From the NCBI GenBank assembly GCA_963989245.1, contig OZ022346.1, positions 58,904,584 to 58,968,583 of the forward strand: a stretch of 64,000 nucleotides of DNA. The letters are read 5' to 3'. Below are positions 21,074 through 33,027 of the stretch, piece by piece; the first letter of the stretch is position 1, and each line of letters begins with the position of its first letter. The stretch comes from Nansenia antarctica (taxonomy: Eukaryota; Chordata; Actinopteri; Argentiniformes; Microstomatidae). A program made the translations under genes and the position numbers. Under the pieces are notes generated by a model that was not told the DNA's origin, ran no database searches, and saw only the letters and a list, made by a program, of their open reading frames with translations.

Positions 21074-22702
21074 TCAAAAGGCGACATTGAATAAGTAGGT
21101 TTTGAGGTCACGCTTAAAAATGTCCTGAGTTTTAGACAACCTCAGGCCCTCAGGTAGGGTGTTCCACAATCTAGGAGCATATATGCTAAAAGCTGATCCT
21201 CCAAATCTCTTTGTCCTAGCCTCTGGCACTATTAAAAGTTCCGTGCCACTAGACCGTAGGGGTCTAGCTGGTGTGTATCTTATGAGCATGTCCACCATGT
21301 AATTGGGTGCATCACAGTGAAGTGATTTATAAACTAGTAAAAGGATCTTAAAGTCTATTCTATGACTGACAGGGAGCCAGTGTAGTGATCTCAAGACAGG
21401 TGTGATGTGCGCTCTCCGTTTGGTCCTAGTAAGGACACGAGCAGCAGCATTTTGAACCATTTGTAGTCTATTTATCATTTTTTTGGGGAGACCTGTCAGG
21501 AGAGCATTACAGTAATCTAGCCTACTAGTAACAAACGCATGCATTCATTTTTCAGTGTCTGCCTGGGAGAGAAATGATTGTACCTTAGTGATGTTTCTTA
21601 GATGGTAGAAGGATGTTTTAATAGTGTTATTAATATGAGTTTCAAAATTTAGATCTGGGTCAATTATGACACCAAGATTCCTGGCCTGACACTTAGTGTT
21701 AAGAGCTAGTGTTTTCAAGTGTGCAGATAATTTCTCTCTCCCAGTTTTCTCGCCAATGATCAATACCTCTGTTTTTTCTTGATTGAGTTGGAGAAAGTTT
21801 TGTGTCATCCAAATATTAATATCGGCAATACAGTCTATCAGGTGGTCGATCATCTTGTAGTCGTTGGGAGTTACTGAGATATAAAGCTGAGTGTCGTCAG
21901 CATAGCTGTGGTAGTTAACGCTATGCTTCTTGATAACAGAACTGAGGGGTAGCATGTATAGGCTAAAAAGCAACGGTCCTAAAATGGACCCCGGGGGAAC
22001 TCCACAGGTTGTGCTATAATTTTTTGACTTATGGTCACCAAGGGCTACAAAGTAATCTCGGTCAGCCAGGTAAGTCCTGAACCAGTTTAAGACCGGACCT
22101 GAGAGGCCAACCCAGTTTTCAAGTCTCTCAATAAGTATGGAGTGGTCTACCGTATCAAAGGCTGCACTTAAGTCTAAGAGTACAAGAATCGAGAGTTTTT
22201 TCGAGTCTGCATTTATCCTAAGGTCATTAGTTACCTTAAGCAAAGCGGTTTCTGTGCTGTGGTATGATCGGAAACCTGACTGAAGTGGGTCATACCTATT
22301 ATTTAGGACTAAGAATTCATGAAGCTGTCTATACGCTGCCTTTTCTAAAATTTTGCTTAGAAAAGTGAGATTGGATATTGGTCTACAGTTTTTTGGATCA
22401 GAAGGATCTAGGTTACTTTTCTTCAGGGTGGGTCTAACCAGGGCAGTTTTTAGCGCCGCTGGAAATATCCCTTTAAGTAGGGAGTGATTTACAATGCCTA
22501 GTATGTCATCAGACACAGATTCAAAAATGTCCTTAAAAAAGGTGGTGGGAATAGGGTCAAGAGGACACGTAGACGGTTTAAGTTGTGACACAATTTTACC
22601 TAATGTTTCCGTACTAATCATGGTGAACATGCTCATAGTCATGTTCTGTGGTGGCGGATCTGTGGTGCTACACAAACCTAGTCTTTCCTGAGTAATACAC
22701 AT
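21074..22702 (-). pseudogene. L2 reverse transcriptase, interrupted by a stop
   Basis: Landmarks in order: NCRPISNLTFLSKILEK, LLDLSAAFDTVDH, GVPPGSILGPLLF, YADDTQLY (catalytic). A stop at about 21542-21544 follows, then the conserved C-terminal part RLDYCNALLTGLP, RLQMVQNAAARVLT, LHWLPV, FGGSAFSIYAPRLWN to the terminator at 21074. Not functional as written. Confidence 0.85.
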
Positions 22703-22718
22703 TCTAATATTTGTTATC

Positions 22719-24029
22719 TTATCCCTGAAGTGGGCTGCAAATTCCTCGCATTTGGTGACAGGCTGCGCCGTCTAGAGTCCTAGGAGCAGGGTTTACAAGG
22801 CAATCAATTGTCGAGAACAAGACCTTGGGGTTATTCTTGTTTGTAGATATTATCTTTGAGAAGTGATTTTTTCTAGCATTTCGCATTGCCAAGTTAAAGG
22901 CAGATAGATGTTCTTTAAAAATATTCTGATCAATCTGTAGTTTGCTCTTTCTCCATCTGCGCTCAGCTTTTCTACATGTTCTCTTTAGGAGATTTATTTC
23001 ACTGTTTCGCCATGGTGCTCTCCTCTTGGCTCCAACCTTTTTTAGTTTGGTAGGTGCCAGGGAGTCTAGGGCCATTTTTACTTTATTGTTAAAGGTAATT
23101 ACTAAGTCGTTTTCACATAACGTGGGAGTTGTGTGATTACTGTTCATTAAAGCTTTGAAATGTTCAGCCACTGCAGGGGTAAGATAACGTTTTTTAACAA
23201 CACGTTCAGCATTGCTTTCAGCTTTACGTGTTACAATGGTAAAGAAAATACAGAAATGGTCAGAGAGGGCCAGGTCGCTGATACCTGATATTGAGACCTC
23301 AAGACCCTTTGTAATCACAAGATCAAGGGTATGGCCATGATTGTGAGTGGGTTCATTGACATGTTGGACAAAATCCATAGATTCCAAGAGGTCAATAAAT
23401 TCCCTAGCCCTCAAGTCAGCCTCATTATCAACATGAAAGTTAAAATCACCAGTGATAATAATCCTATCATAGTTGGGATGGATAATGGATAGGAACTCAG
23501 AGAAGTCAGGTAGGAAGGTAGGGACTGGTTTCGGCGGCCTGTATACAGTTACCGTAAGAATAGGTGGTTGGCATGCCATAACTGTGGCATGATATTCAAA
23601 GGAGGAGAATATATCAAAGGATATGCTCTTGCAGTTTAGGTTATTTGAAGCTATGGTAGCTGTTCCTCCCCCCTTTTTTCCATTTCTGATTGATTGGAAA
23701 AAACTGTAGTTGGGGGGAGATGCCTCAATAAGGGCTGCTGCTCCATTTGTATCTAGCCAGGTTTCTGTGAGTAGCATACAGTCGAGTTTTCTATCACAAA
23801 TGAGCTCATTTATGATAAATGTTTTTTTGTTAGATAGGGACCTGATATTCAAAATTGCCATGGAGATGTCATTTTGACACTGGGACTGACTCGAGGGAAT
23901 ACTTAATGAAATGGGTAATACATTTCTCAAATTTGCGCCATGTATTGCCTTATTTGTGGTGGAGGGAGTCCGATGGGAGACAATAGTCTGGATGGCATGT
24001 TTGGTGTTAGAGGAATGGATCGGACTCAT
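22719..24029 (-). pseudogene. L2 endonuclease domain
   Basis: An APE-type endonuclease with LNIRSLSNK, LLTETWL, the GDFNFHVD motif, HTLDLVI and SDHF catalytic signatures. It is in a different frame from the RT region, with a break around 22702-22719. Confidence 0.8.
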
Positions 24030-24205
24030 CCCACATCAGCGATGACAGGGCGCCGGCCAGGTCCAGGGCTGGACAGCGAGGTCCATGGACATCGATAGCA
24101 GGCGGGCACCATACCTGTTTGGGTGAAACCTATCTCTCGCAAACAGCTCATTACGGTTAAAGAACGTGGTGAAATTGTCTATAAATGGGGTTTTCGTACG
24201 ACAGC

Positions 24206-27200
24206 AATACCAATTGTAAAAAACAACTTTGATATGTATTCTGTCACTCCTTTATACCCTATGTGTGTTGGGCCATGTATGAACGATATGAGTGCTTCAT
24301 ATGCTATTTTTGGTAAGGCTATTCGTTCATCCGTAAATTTCCATAAGCCTATGTCATCTCTGATGCATCCTTTCCTTTCCCACAATATAATTTCTGATTG
24401 ATCTGCTTGATCTTGAAACGATAACAATGCATCAATGGTGAACGGTGGGTCTGTGGTTAACACTGCCATGGTCGCGTGTTCCAACCATGGTGCGGGCGAT
24501 CCATTTAATGCTGCATCTTGGGCATATTTGTCTGCCAAGTTGTTTCCTATCGCCACCTCTGAATTTTCTCTGGAATGGCCTTTGCACTTAACTATGGCAA
24601 TTCGTGCTGGAAGCATCAATGCTTCCAGCAGTTCCTTTACTAACATAGCATGTTGTATTGGCTTTCCTGCAGTAGTGATGAAACCTCTGTTTTCCCAGAT
24701 CAAGTCATGTGCAACTGAAAATGCGTATTTTGAATCGGTAAACACGGATACATCTTTATCTTTAGCATATTTACATGCTCTTGTTAGTGCTATCAATTCA
24801 GCTGCTTGTGCTGATGAAACTGGTAGTCTGTATGCCTCAATGCAATGACCGTTGTCGTCAACTATTGCATATGCAGCTAAAGTTGTTTTGTCGTCAGGTC
24901 TCATTGCACTGCCGTCACAATACAAAATCATGTCATTATGTTCAAGTATCGTCTGCTGTAAGTCAGCTCTTACACTGCTCGTTGCATTAATCAATTCCAT
25001 ACAGCCATGTTCACTATCCTTTTCACTTTGGACTTGTGAATCTCCATGTAGTAATGTTTTCAAATGCAATGCAGGGTTCGTGTGTGTTGTGGTCGAAATC
25101 GTAAGATTATGCGTGCCAGTCAAAATTTGTTCGTAATTACTTCGTCTTTGGCTCGTCATGTGTTGTGTTGTAATATTCCATAGTATTGTATTAACCGTAT
25201 GTGATGTATGTAACGTCATAGGGTGGGCTAAAACAATGACTTGTGATTTGTCTACCATAATTGCCGCGGCTGCTACAGCTCGGAGGCAATTGGACATCCC
25301 CTTAACAATTTGTGGTAGGGTTTTGCTGAAATATGCCACTGGTCTCATTGAATCGCCATGTAATTGCGCTAGCACTGCCGATACCACGTCGCCATCATCT
25401 GCAGTGTACAGGTGGAAGATCAGGTTATAATCCGGCAGTCCTAGAGCGGGACTGTGACATAGAAGGAATTTGATATGCCTGAAAGCTTGTTTCTTGTCCT
25501 CATCCCATAGAATGGTGTTAGGCGCTGTCTTTAATGTGGCCTTTCGCAGCACAGCATCATAAATAGCATATTCAGCTAGCCAGTTCCTGCAGTAATTTAC
25601 CAATCCCAGGAAGGAAAGTAACTCAGTCTTAGTCCGTGGTTTCTCCATGTCTTTGATCGCCTTGACTCTGTCAGGTGATAGGAAGCGGCAGCCATTTTTC
25701 AGTACATATCCCAAATAATTGACAGATTCCATGCAAAATTGCAGTTTTGATAGCGAAGCTCTGTGCCCTCCCTCAGCCAGGTGCTTCAGAAGTACGATTG
25801 AGTCCTCAATGCATCCTTGTCTGTCAGTTGCTGCTATTAACAGGTCGTCAACGTAAGTCAGAAGTGCTGAGTTACATGGCAATGTCAAATGCGACAAGTG
25901 TTGATTTACAGCTCTGCTATAAATGACGCTACTATCAATAAGTCCCATAGGTAGACGAAGCCAAATGTATTGTTGTGATAAAAATGTGAATGCAAATAAT
26001 CCTTGTGTGTCTTTGTGTACAGGTATTGAAAAGTATGCGGATGATAAATCCACTACTGTGTACCATTTCGAGTCTGCTGGCAGTGCTGTCAAGATAGAAT
26101 TGGTGTCAGATACCACTGGGGCCAGAGGAATAATGGCTTCATTGACCTTCCTCAGGTCCTGTGTAAACCGATATTTGTTAGTGCCTGGTTTTAAAATGGG
26201 ATTAATAGGAGTGTTATTTGGTGAACTCTGCTTTGCAATGACACCTTGTTCTAATAAGCTTTCAATTACTGGCTTAATGCCTTCCTCCTTTTCCTTAGAA
26301 AGGGGGTATTGTTTAATATACACTGGATATTTATCAGGATTATTCATAGCTTTATAGGGTTCAATGTTCAAGAGACCCACATGATTAGCATGTAATGCCC
26401 ATAATTTTGACGGTACTTTGTGTAATATACAAGGTGGTAGTAGAGATATTTTGTAATCTTTATTATCACACCATATCTCAGGCATCACTGTGTTATTCAA
26501 ATTCTTTATGAAGAAATGCGTGGGAGTTTTTCCATAAGACCAAATAATACAATTATTGTTCTGTTCCTCATTATCTGGTGGTAAGTTAATATGTTCTTTA
26601 AATGACTTTATCAAATCGGATACATCGTTAAAGTTATTCCTTAATGCACATACAAAGGGTTCAATATGTCCTTTTATGTTTTTCCATATTAATAAGAGTC
26701 CTAATGGTGATACGAAAAAGTTCTGAGGTATTTCTGTCATTTCTTCTGTCTTAATTACTTTGTCAGAGAATGGTTCGCTAAGAATTTTGAAGTGTAATAC
26801 CGTAGCTGCTGCGGCTGCGCTGCAACGGGCCAACTTCTGAATTCCCTGTATCATAAGTAATTGCTTTACAAAATCAATTTTGGATAGAATAGTCCGAGCC
26901 GTGTGTGTTGTCATAACGTTTTCTGCAAACATTTGGTGAACTCTATGTGGTGGTATAGCCATTTCAATTCCATCTGGTGTACAATAAATTGTTGCGTTTA
27001 TCTTGCATAGCAAATCCCTGCCCATCAATGGCATGGGTGTCGTTGCACTTATCAAAAATGGATGTTGTATTTTGATGTCATCTAAGTCAACCTGTAAAGG
27101 TATGGATACTGGATCATCTTGCATTGTCCCACTTATTCCAATAGTTCTTATCGTTTTGTTTGTTAATTGACATTTCAAATAGTTTCGCCTTAGACATGAT

Positions 27201-27317
27201 ACCTGAATCTATCAAAAATGTAATTCTTTTACCATTTATTTTTAACGCTATCTCTGGTATTTCTGAAGGTTTATTGGTTATGTGGAATTGTGGTGTACTA
27301 ACTATATATTTGATCAT
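24206..27317 (-). pseudogene. pol: Retroviral pol: protease, reverse transcriptase, RNase H
   Basis: The protease begins at 27317 with an FLIDSG active site. The frame then shifts near 27115-27180, and the rest of the protease (PLMGRDLL) is in the long frame that starts at 27178. That frame contains the RT fingers/palm (TQDLRKVNEAI, VVDLSSAYFSIPV, YVDD at 25844-25855), a connection domain, and RNase H with CDGSA, QAAELIAL and FTDSKYA acidic residues plus GHSRENSEVAIGNNLAD. It runs into the start of integrase and is cut by the L2 insertion at 24206. The 999-codon open frame is unusually well kept for an old copy. The protease shift could be an indel or, less likely, a programmed site. Confidence 0.85.
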
Positions 27318-27335
27318 GTCTGTAGGCTGAAATTG

Positions 27336-28310
27336 TCATTTCTTCCATAACAAATGTGTGGGCGTTTCACCTCGTGGTTGTTTATATGACTCCGTTTGTG
27401 GTCTTTCATGTTCTTGTTGTCTATAATTAGCCCGTGGTGAGTACCAGTTACCTTTTTGCTGTTCATCCCTTTGTTTTACTCTACAATCTTGTATCCAATG
27501 TCCGAATCCTTTACAATAGAAGCAGTTGTTTGTTCTTTCCCCTCTCCGATTATTTCCATTAAATGTCCCCCTATTACCATAACTCTTTTCTACTCTATTA
27601 CCATAACTTTCCCCATTTTGTCTTTGTTTATACTGTTCCGAATTGTTTCCTGATCTTGGTATAAATGGACTATACTGTCTGAGTTGAGGTGATCTAAATT
27701 GGTTACCTCCTACTTGTGGTGTGGGTGGCGTAACGTCAATTTGTGGTAGTTGTGGCAATTCAGTGTCTTTTGTTTTGTTTTTAACTTTAAATAATCCCAC
27801 AGCCTCTAACTCTCTGATTTTCTTTAATACATTTGCCGGTGTTAGTGAGTATATCCCAGGTGTTGAGATAGTTATTGTCTGTTTGGATTCGTCATCCATG
27901 TTATTCAAAATCATGCTTGTAAAGAAATTATCTTCTCCTTCCTGTATGTCTAGTTTTGCATCCTCCTTCCATGCTTTCTGAAACCTACTAGCGAATTCAG
28001 ACAATGTTTCATCAGGTCGGCGTTTACATTGAAGAATCTTTGATATATCACGTTCTTGGCTTGCATGATCTTTAAGGAATTCAGTAATTTGTTTAATGTG
28101 TTCAATCTTATGATCTTTAGTAAGCCACACGTAACGTTCCGAGGGTGTGTTACCTTCTCCGGCATTATCGTGGTTCTCATTTAGCGTATCACATTTTGCT
28201 ATTATTGTATCCATTCTAATGTTAGGTAATAAAGTGTTTAGAATATATCTCACATCCTTGCCGTCCATACTTCCATGCATTATTGTTGTTCTCCACCAAT
28301 TTATAAATCC
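27336..28310 (-). pseudogene. gag: Retroviral gag, N-terminally truncated
   Basis: The open frame covers the capsid C-terminal part and nucleocapsid. It has one CCHC zinc knuckle (C-X2-C-X4-H-X4-C, 27483-27524) in an Arg/Gln/Asn-rich basic tail, ending with TGA/TAA near 27336. The frame extends upstream of the ATG at 28280 without a stop (a GDPRGFINWW stretch typical of capsid) and enters the minisatellite at about 28311. Matrix and the N-terminal capsid are missing. Confidence 0.8.
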
Positions 28311-31300
28311 CCTTGGATCCCCTAGTCTCCACCTCTACCAGACACCAGACACTCCCCTAGTCTCCACCTCTACCAGACACCAGACACTCTCCTAGTCTCC
28401 ACCTCTACCAGACACCAGACACTCCCCTAGTCTCCACCTCTACCAGACACCAGACACTCCCCTAGTCTCCACCTCTACCAGACACCAGACACTCCCCTAG
28501 TCTCCACCTCTACCAGACACCAGACACTCCCCTAGTCTCCACCTCTACCAGACACCAGACACTCTCCTAGTCTCCACCTCTACCAGACACCAGACACTCC
28601 CCTAGTCTCCACCTCTACCAGACACCAGACACTCCCCTAGTCTCCACCTCTACCAGACACCAGACACTCCCCTAGTCTCCACCTCTACCAGACACCAGAC
28701 ACTCCTCTAGTCTCCACCTCTACCAGACACCAGACACTCCTCTAGTCTCCACCTCTACCAGACACCAGACACTCCCCTAGTCTCCACCTCTACCAGACAC
28801 CAGACACTCCCCTAGTCTCCACCTCTACCAGACACCAGACACTCTCCTAGTCTCCACCTCTACCAGACACCAGACACTCCCCTAGTCTCCACCTCTACCA
28901 GACACCAGACACTCCCCTAGTCTCCACCTCTACCAGACACTCCTCTAGTCTCCACCTCTACCAGACACCAGACACTCCCCTAGTCTCCACCTCTACCAGA
29001 CACCAGACACTCCCCTAGTCTCCACCTCTACCAGACACCAGACACTCTCCTAGTCTCCACCTCTACCAGACACCAGACACTCCTCTAGTCTCCACCTCTA
29101 CCAGACACCAGACACTCCTCTAGTCTCCACCTCTACCAGACACCAGACACTCCCCTAGTCTCCACCTCTACCAGACACCAGACACTCCCCTAGTCTCCAC
29201 CTCTACCAGACACTCCCCTAGTCTCCACCTCTACCAGACACCAGACACTCCTCTAGTCTCCACCTCTACCAGACACCAGGCACTCCCCTAGTCTCCACCT
29301 CTACCAGACACCAGACACTCCCCTAGTCTCCACCTCTACCAGACACTCCCCTAGTCTCCACCTCTACCAGACACCAGACACTCCCCTAGTCTCCACCTCT
29401 ACCAGACACCAGACACTCCCCTAGTCTCCACCTCTACCAGACACCAGACACTCCCCTAGTCTCCACCTCTACCAGACACCAGACACTCCCCTAGTCTCCA
29501 CCTCTACCAGACACCAGACACTCCTCTAGTCTCCACCTCTACCAGACACCAGACACTCCCCTAGTCTCCACCTCTACCAGACACCAGACACTCTCCTAGT
29601 CTCCACCTCTACCAGACACCAGACACTCCCCTAGTCTCCACCTCTACCAGACACCAGACACTCCCCTAGTCTCCACCTCTACCAGACACCAGACACTCTC
29701 CTAGTCTCCACCTCTACCAGACACCAGACACTCCTCTAGTCTCCACCTCTACCAGACACCAGACACTCCTCTAGTCTCCACCTCTACCAGACACCAGGCA
29801 CTCCCCTAGTCTCCACCTCTACCAGACACCAGGCACTCCCCTAGTCTCCACCTCTACCAGACACTCCCCTAGTCTCCACCTCTACCAGACACCAGACACT
29901 CCTCTAGTCTCCACCTCTACCAGACACCAGACACTCCCCTAGTCTCCACCTCTACCAGACACCAGACACTCCTCTAGTCTCCACCTCTACCAGACACTCC
30001 CCTAGTCTCCACCTCTACCAGACACCAGACACTCCCCTAGTCTCCACCTCTACCAGACACCAGACACTCTCCTAGTCTCCACCTCTACCAGACACCAGAC
30101 ACTCCTCTAGTCTCCACCTCTACCAGACACTCCTCTAGTCTCCACCTCTACCAGACACCAGACACTCCCCTAGTCTCCACCTCTACCAGACACTCCCCTA
30201 GTCTCCACCTCTACCAGACACCAGACACTCCCCTAGTCTCCACCTCTACCAGACACCAGACACTCCCCTAGTCTCCACCTCTACCAGACACCAGACACTC
30301 CTCTAGTCTCCACCTCTACCAGACACCAGACACTCCCCTAGTCTCCACCTCTACCAGACACCAGACACTCCCCTAGTCTCCACCTCTACCAGACACCAGA
30401 CACTCCCCTAGTCTCCACCTCTACCAGACACCAGGCACTCCCCTAGTCTCCACCTCTACCAGACACCAGACACTCCTCTAGTCTCCACCTCTACCAGACA
30501 CCAGACACTCCTCTAGTCTCCACCTCTACCAGACACTCCCCTAGTCTCCACCTCTACCAGACACTCCTCTAGTCTCCACCTCTACCAGACACCAGACACT
30601 CCTCTAGTCTCCACCTCTACCAGACACCAGACACTCCCCTAGTCTCCACCTCTACCAGACACCAGGCACTCCTCTAGTCTCCACCTCTACCAGACACTCC
30701 TCTAGTCTCCACCTCTACCAGACACCAGACACTCCCCTAGTCTCCACCTCTACCAGACACTCCTCTAGTCTCCACCTCTACCAGACACCAGACACTCCCC
30801 TAGTCTCCACCTCTACCAGACACTCCTCTAGTCTCCACCTCTACCAGACACCAGACACTCCTCTAGTCTCCACCTCTACCAGACACCAGACACTCCTCTA
30901 GTCTCCACCTCTACCAGACACTCCCCTAGTCTCCACCTCTACCAGACACCAGACACTCCCCTAGTCTCCACCTCTACCAGACACCAGACACTCCTCTAGT
31001 CTCCACCTCTACCAGACACTCCTCTAGTCTCCACCTCTACCAGACACCAGACACTCCTCTAGTCTCCACCTCTACCAGACACTCCCCTAGTCTCCACCTC
31101 TACCTGACACCAGACACTCCCCTAGTCTCCACCTCTACCAGACACCAGACACTCCCCTAGTCTCCACCTCTACCAGACACCAGACACTCCTCTAGTCTCC
31201 ACCTCTACCAGACACCAGACACTCCTCTAGTCTCCACCTCTACCAGACACTCCCCTAGTCTCCACCTCTACCAGACACCAGACACTCCCCTAGTCTCCAC

Positions 31301-31598
31301 CTCTACCAGACACCAGACACTTCCCTAGTCTCCACCTCTACCAGACACCAGACACTCCTCTAGTCTCCACCTCTACCAGACACCAGACACTCCTCTAGTC
31401 TCCACCTCTACCAGACACCAGACACTCCTCTAGTCTCCACCTCTACCAGACACCAGACACTCCCCTAGTCTCCACCTCTACCAGACACCAGACACTCCTC
31501 TAGTCTCCACCTCTACCAGACACCAGACACTCCCCTAGTCTCCACCTCTACCAGACACTCCTCTAGTCTCCACCTCTACCAGACACCAGACACTCCCC
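28311..31598. repeat. 35/28-bp minisatellite, ~95-100 units
   Basis: Uniform tandem array whose unit starts CTAGTCTCCACCTCTACCAG. Two unit lengths alternate irregularly: 35 bp with ACACCAGACACTCCC, and 28 bp lacking one ACCAGAC. Units also differ by CTCCC/CTCCT/CTCTC and CAGAC/CAGGC. Short units are rare in the first third and common in the last half. There are no unique spacers between units. Confidence 0.97.
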
Positions 31599-31695
31599 AA
31601 GACACAAGTACTGTAACTATAGGACAGTAGACACAAGTACTGTAACTATAGGACAGTAGACAAAAGTACTGTAACTATAGGACAGTAGAGAAGTA
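31599..31695. repeat. Three ~29-bp tandem repeats
   Basis: ACACAAGTACTGTAACTATA plus GGACAGTAG repeated three times at the right edge of the large minisatellite, with the last copy degenerate. Confidence 0.85.
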
Positions 31696-33027
31696 CTGAA
31701 AGTGTCATCTTGCCAACAAGCAATTATGAGATTCAGCTAGTGGAGCTGTCATGTGATCATACCCTGAAAAGGACATTCCTAGGCAAATCAGAGACCCTAT
31801 AACAGGGGTATTCAATTAATCAACATAAGAGAGCTTTTGAAAAATGTGCATCTTCAAATAAAGTGCTTAATTTTAGAAAAACTAAATAAAAAGTGTAACT
31901 TGAGTTTCCTTTTCTATTCTATTTTGCTAGCACAAGTCATCCTGGTTTAATATTTCGGTTTTCCTTGTGGCTGATGATGCTGACATCGGTATCTGCTTGA
32001 TTTTTCCACAAAACGTTTATTTTAGTTTACCCTCAAGTAAGGTTTCAGCTACCACTCATGCACTTCTTGACCGTCAGTAAATGCGTTTTATGTTGACCCA
32101 AAATCCAAGCAATTTAGCAGTTATATTCCTTTGCGATAAGCTCCCTCCTGTGGTACTGTAACATGCTGCACAGCATTGAGTGTAAACAGCAGGAGTCTGA
32201 GGACAGGAAGTACCTGGAGGTGGAGACAGAGACGGGGATAGGGTGCTGGCCTGGGGAACTTCTACTATTTCACTTCAGTTCAGTGTCCAGGTCTGTGTAG
32301 CCTACAGTATGAATTTTGGGGGTTGTGGAGGCTGCTAAATAGAAGAATCTGCATTACTATAGAGCAGTGGTTCCCAACATGTTTTGTCTTGCGACCCCAA
32401 ATTTACATGAATAATTCCGCCCAAAAAACTGCAATGTGCAATACACAGTTTAGTTTGATTCTCTCAAGGGTTAGGGTTAAGGTTAGGCTATGTCTGACAT
32501 TCAGGTGTTTGCCTTGGATGGTAAATCTATTGTTCCGATGTGGGTATTGGGGGAGAGGGGGAGAGGGGGACTTATTACCATCCTCTAATCATGTCATTAC
32601 CATGCATTGATAAAAGTAAACAAGGACGTGTTTTTGCTTGGTTTATCAGTGATGATTGGCATCAGGAAGTGTATCCCTGACCCCTGACCCTGCCCTTATG
32701 TTTGTGTCTCTTGTCTACTTCCTGTTTATGGTCAAGCATTAAGTTCAATCAAATGTTTTGGCTTCTTTCTCTATGAGAAACACACCCCAACATTGCTTAA
32801 CAAGATACACATTAGATTAGATGTCCTCCACTTCTAAGAACCAACAACTCAAAGTTGTCAAAGTAATGGGACAGAAACAAAGTGCTTAACTTTAATCAGT
32901 TGTACAAATTAAAAGTGCGTGGCTGAAACTATGAGCCACCCGTCCCATATCATAACATATTATGGCCATGGCCAACGTCAGAGGGTGGGGTGGAAACAGT
33001 CAGGGCTTTATTTGATCTACAAACACA
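31696..33027. other. Intergenic DNA, no gene seen
   Basis: No coding feature. At 32364, CAGTGGTTCCCAACA followed by GCGACCCC resembles a hAT (Charlie-type) end, without a partner. The frame at 32323-32610 has no recognisable homology. Confidence 0.5.

Larger units (their letters stand above)
20416..24205 (-). mobile_element. L2 (Maui-like) LINE inserted into the retrovirus
   Basis: A 3.8-kb insert with AATA on both sides (20412-20415 and 24206-24209). On the - strand it opens in the last part of an esterase-like first ORF (LFARDRFHPNRYGARLLS near 24150-24100). It continues with an APE endonuclease (24029-22719) and reverse transcriptase (22702-21545, C-terminal part to 21074). The 3' end carries ATACAAATAAAATTTGATTT and a GATTT-type tail, as in fish L2 elements. 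It is truncated at the 5' end and has several frame breaks. Confidence 0.85.
15725..28314 (-). mobile_element. Endogenous retrovirus, 5'-truncated, with nested L2 LINE
   Basis: On the - strand the order is gag (28310-27336), protease/RT/RNase H (27317-24206), an inserted L2 LINE (24205-20416), integrase (20411-19500), env (19363-16858), polypurine tract and 3' LTR (16303-15725). Layout, the YVDD reverse transcriptase and a single-CCHC gag fit a class I (gamma/epsilon-like) fish retrovirus. The 5' LTR, leader and gag N terminus are missing: gag runs straight into the minisatellite at about 28311. Frame breaks in protease and env, one env stop and the LINE insertion show that it cannot replicate. 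Confidence 0.9.

Noticed and set aside
24435..24848. Plus-strand frames opposite retroviral pol (also 25923-26357 and others)
   Set aside because: Antisense shadows of the RT/RNase H region without recognisable domains.
28311..31598. CRISPR-like regularly spaced repeats
   Set aside because: Units abut without unique spacers, and the context is a vertebrate genome; it is a minisatellite.
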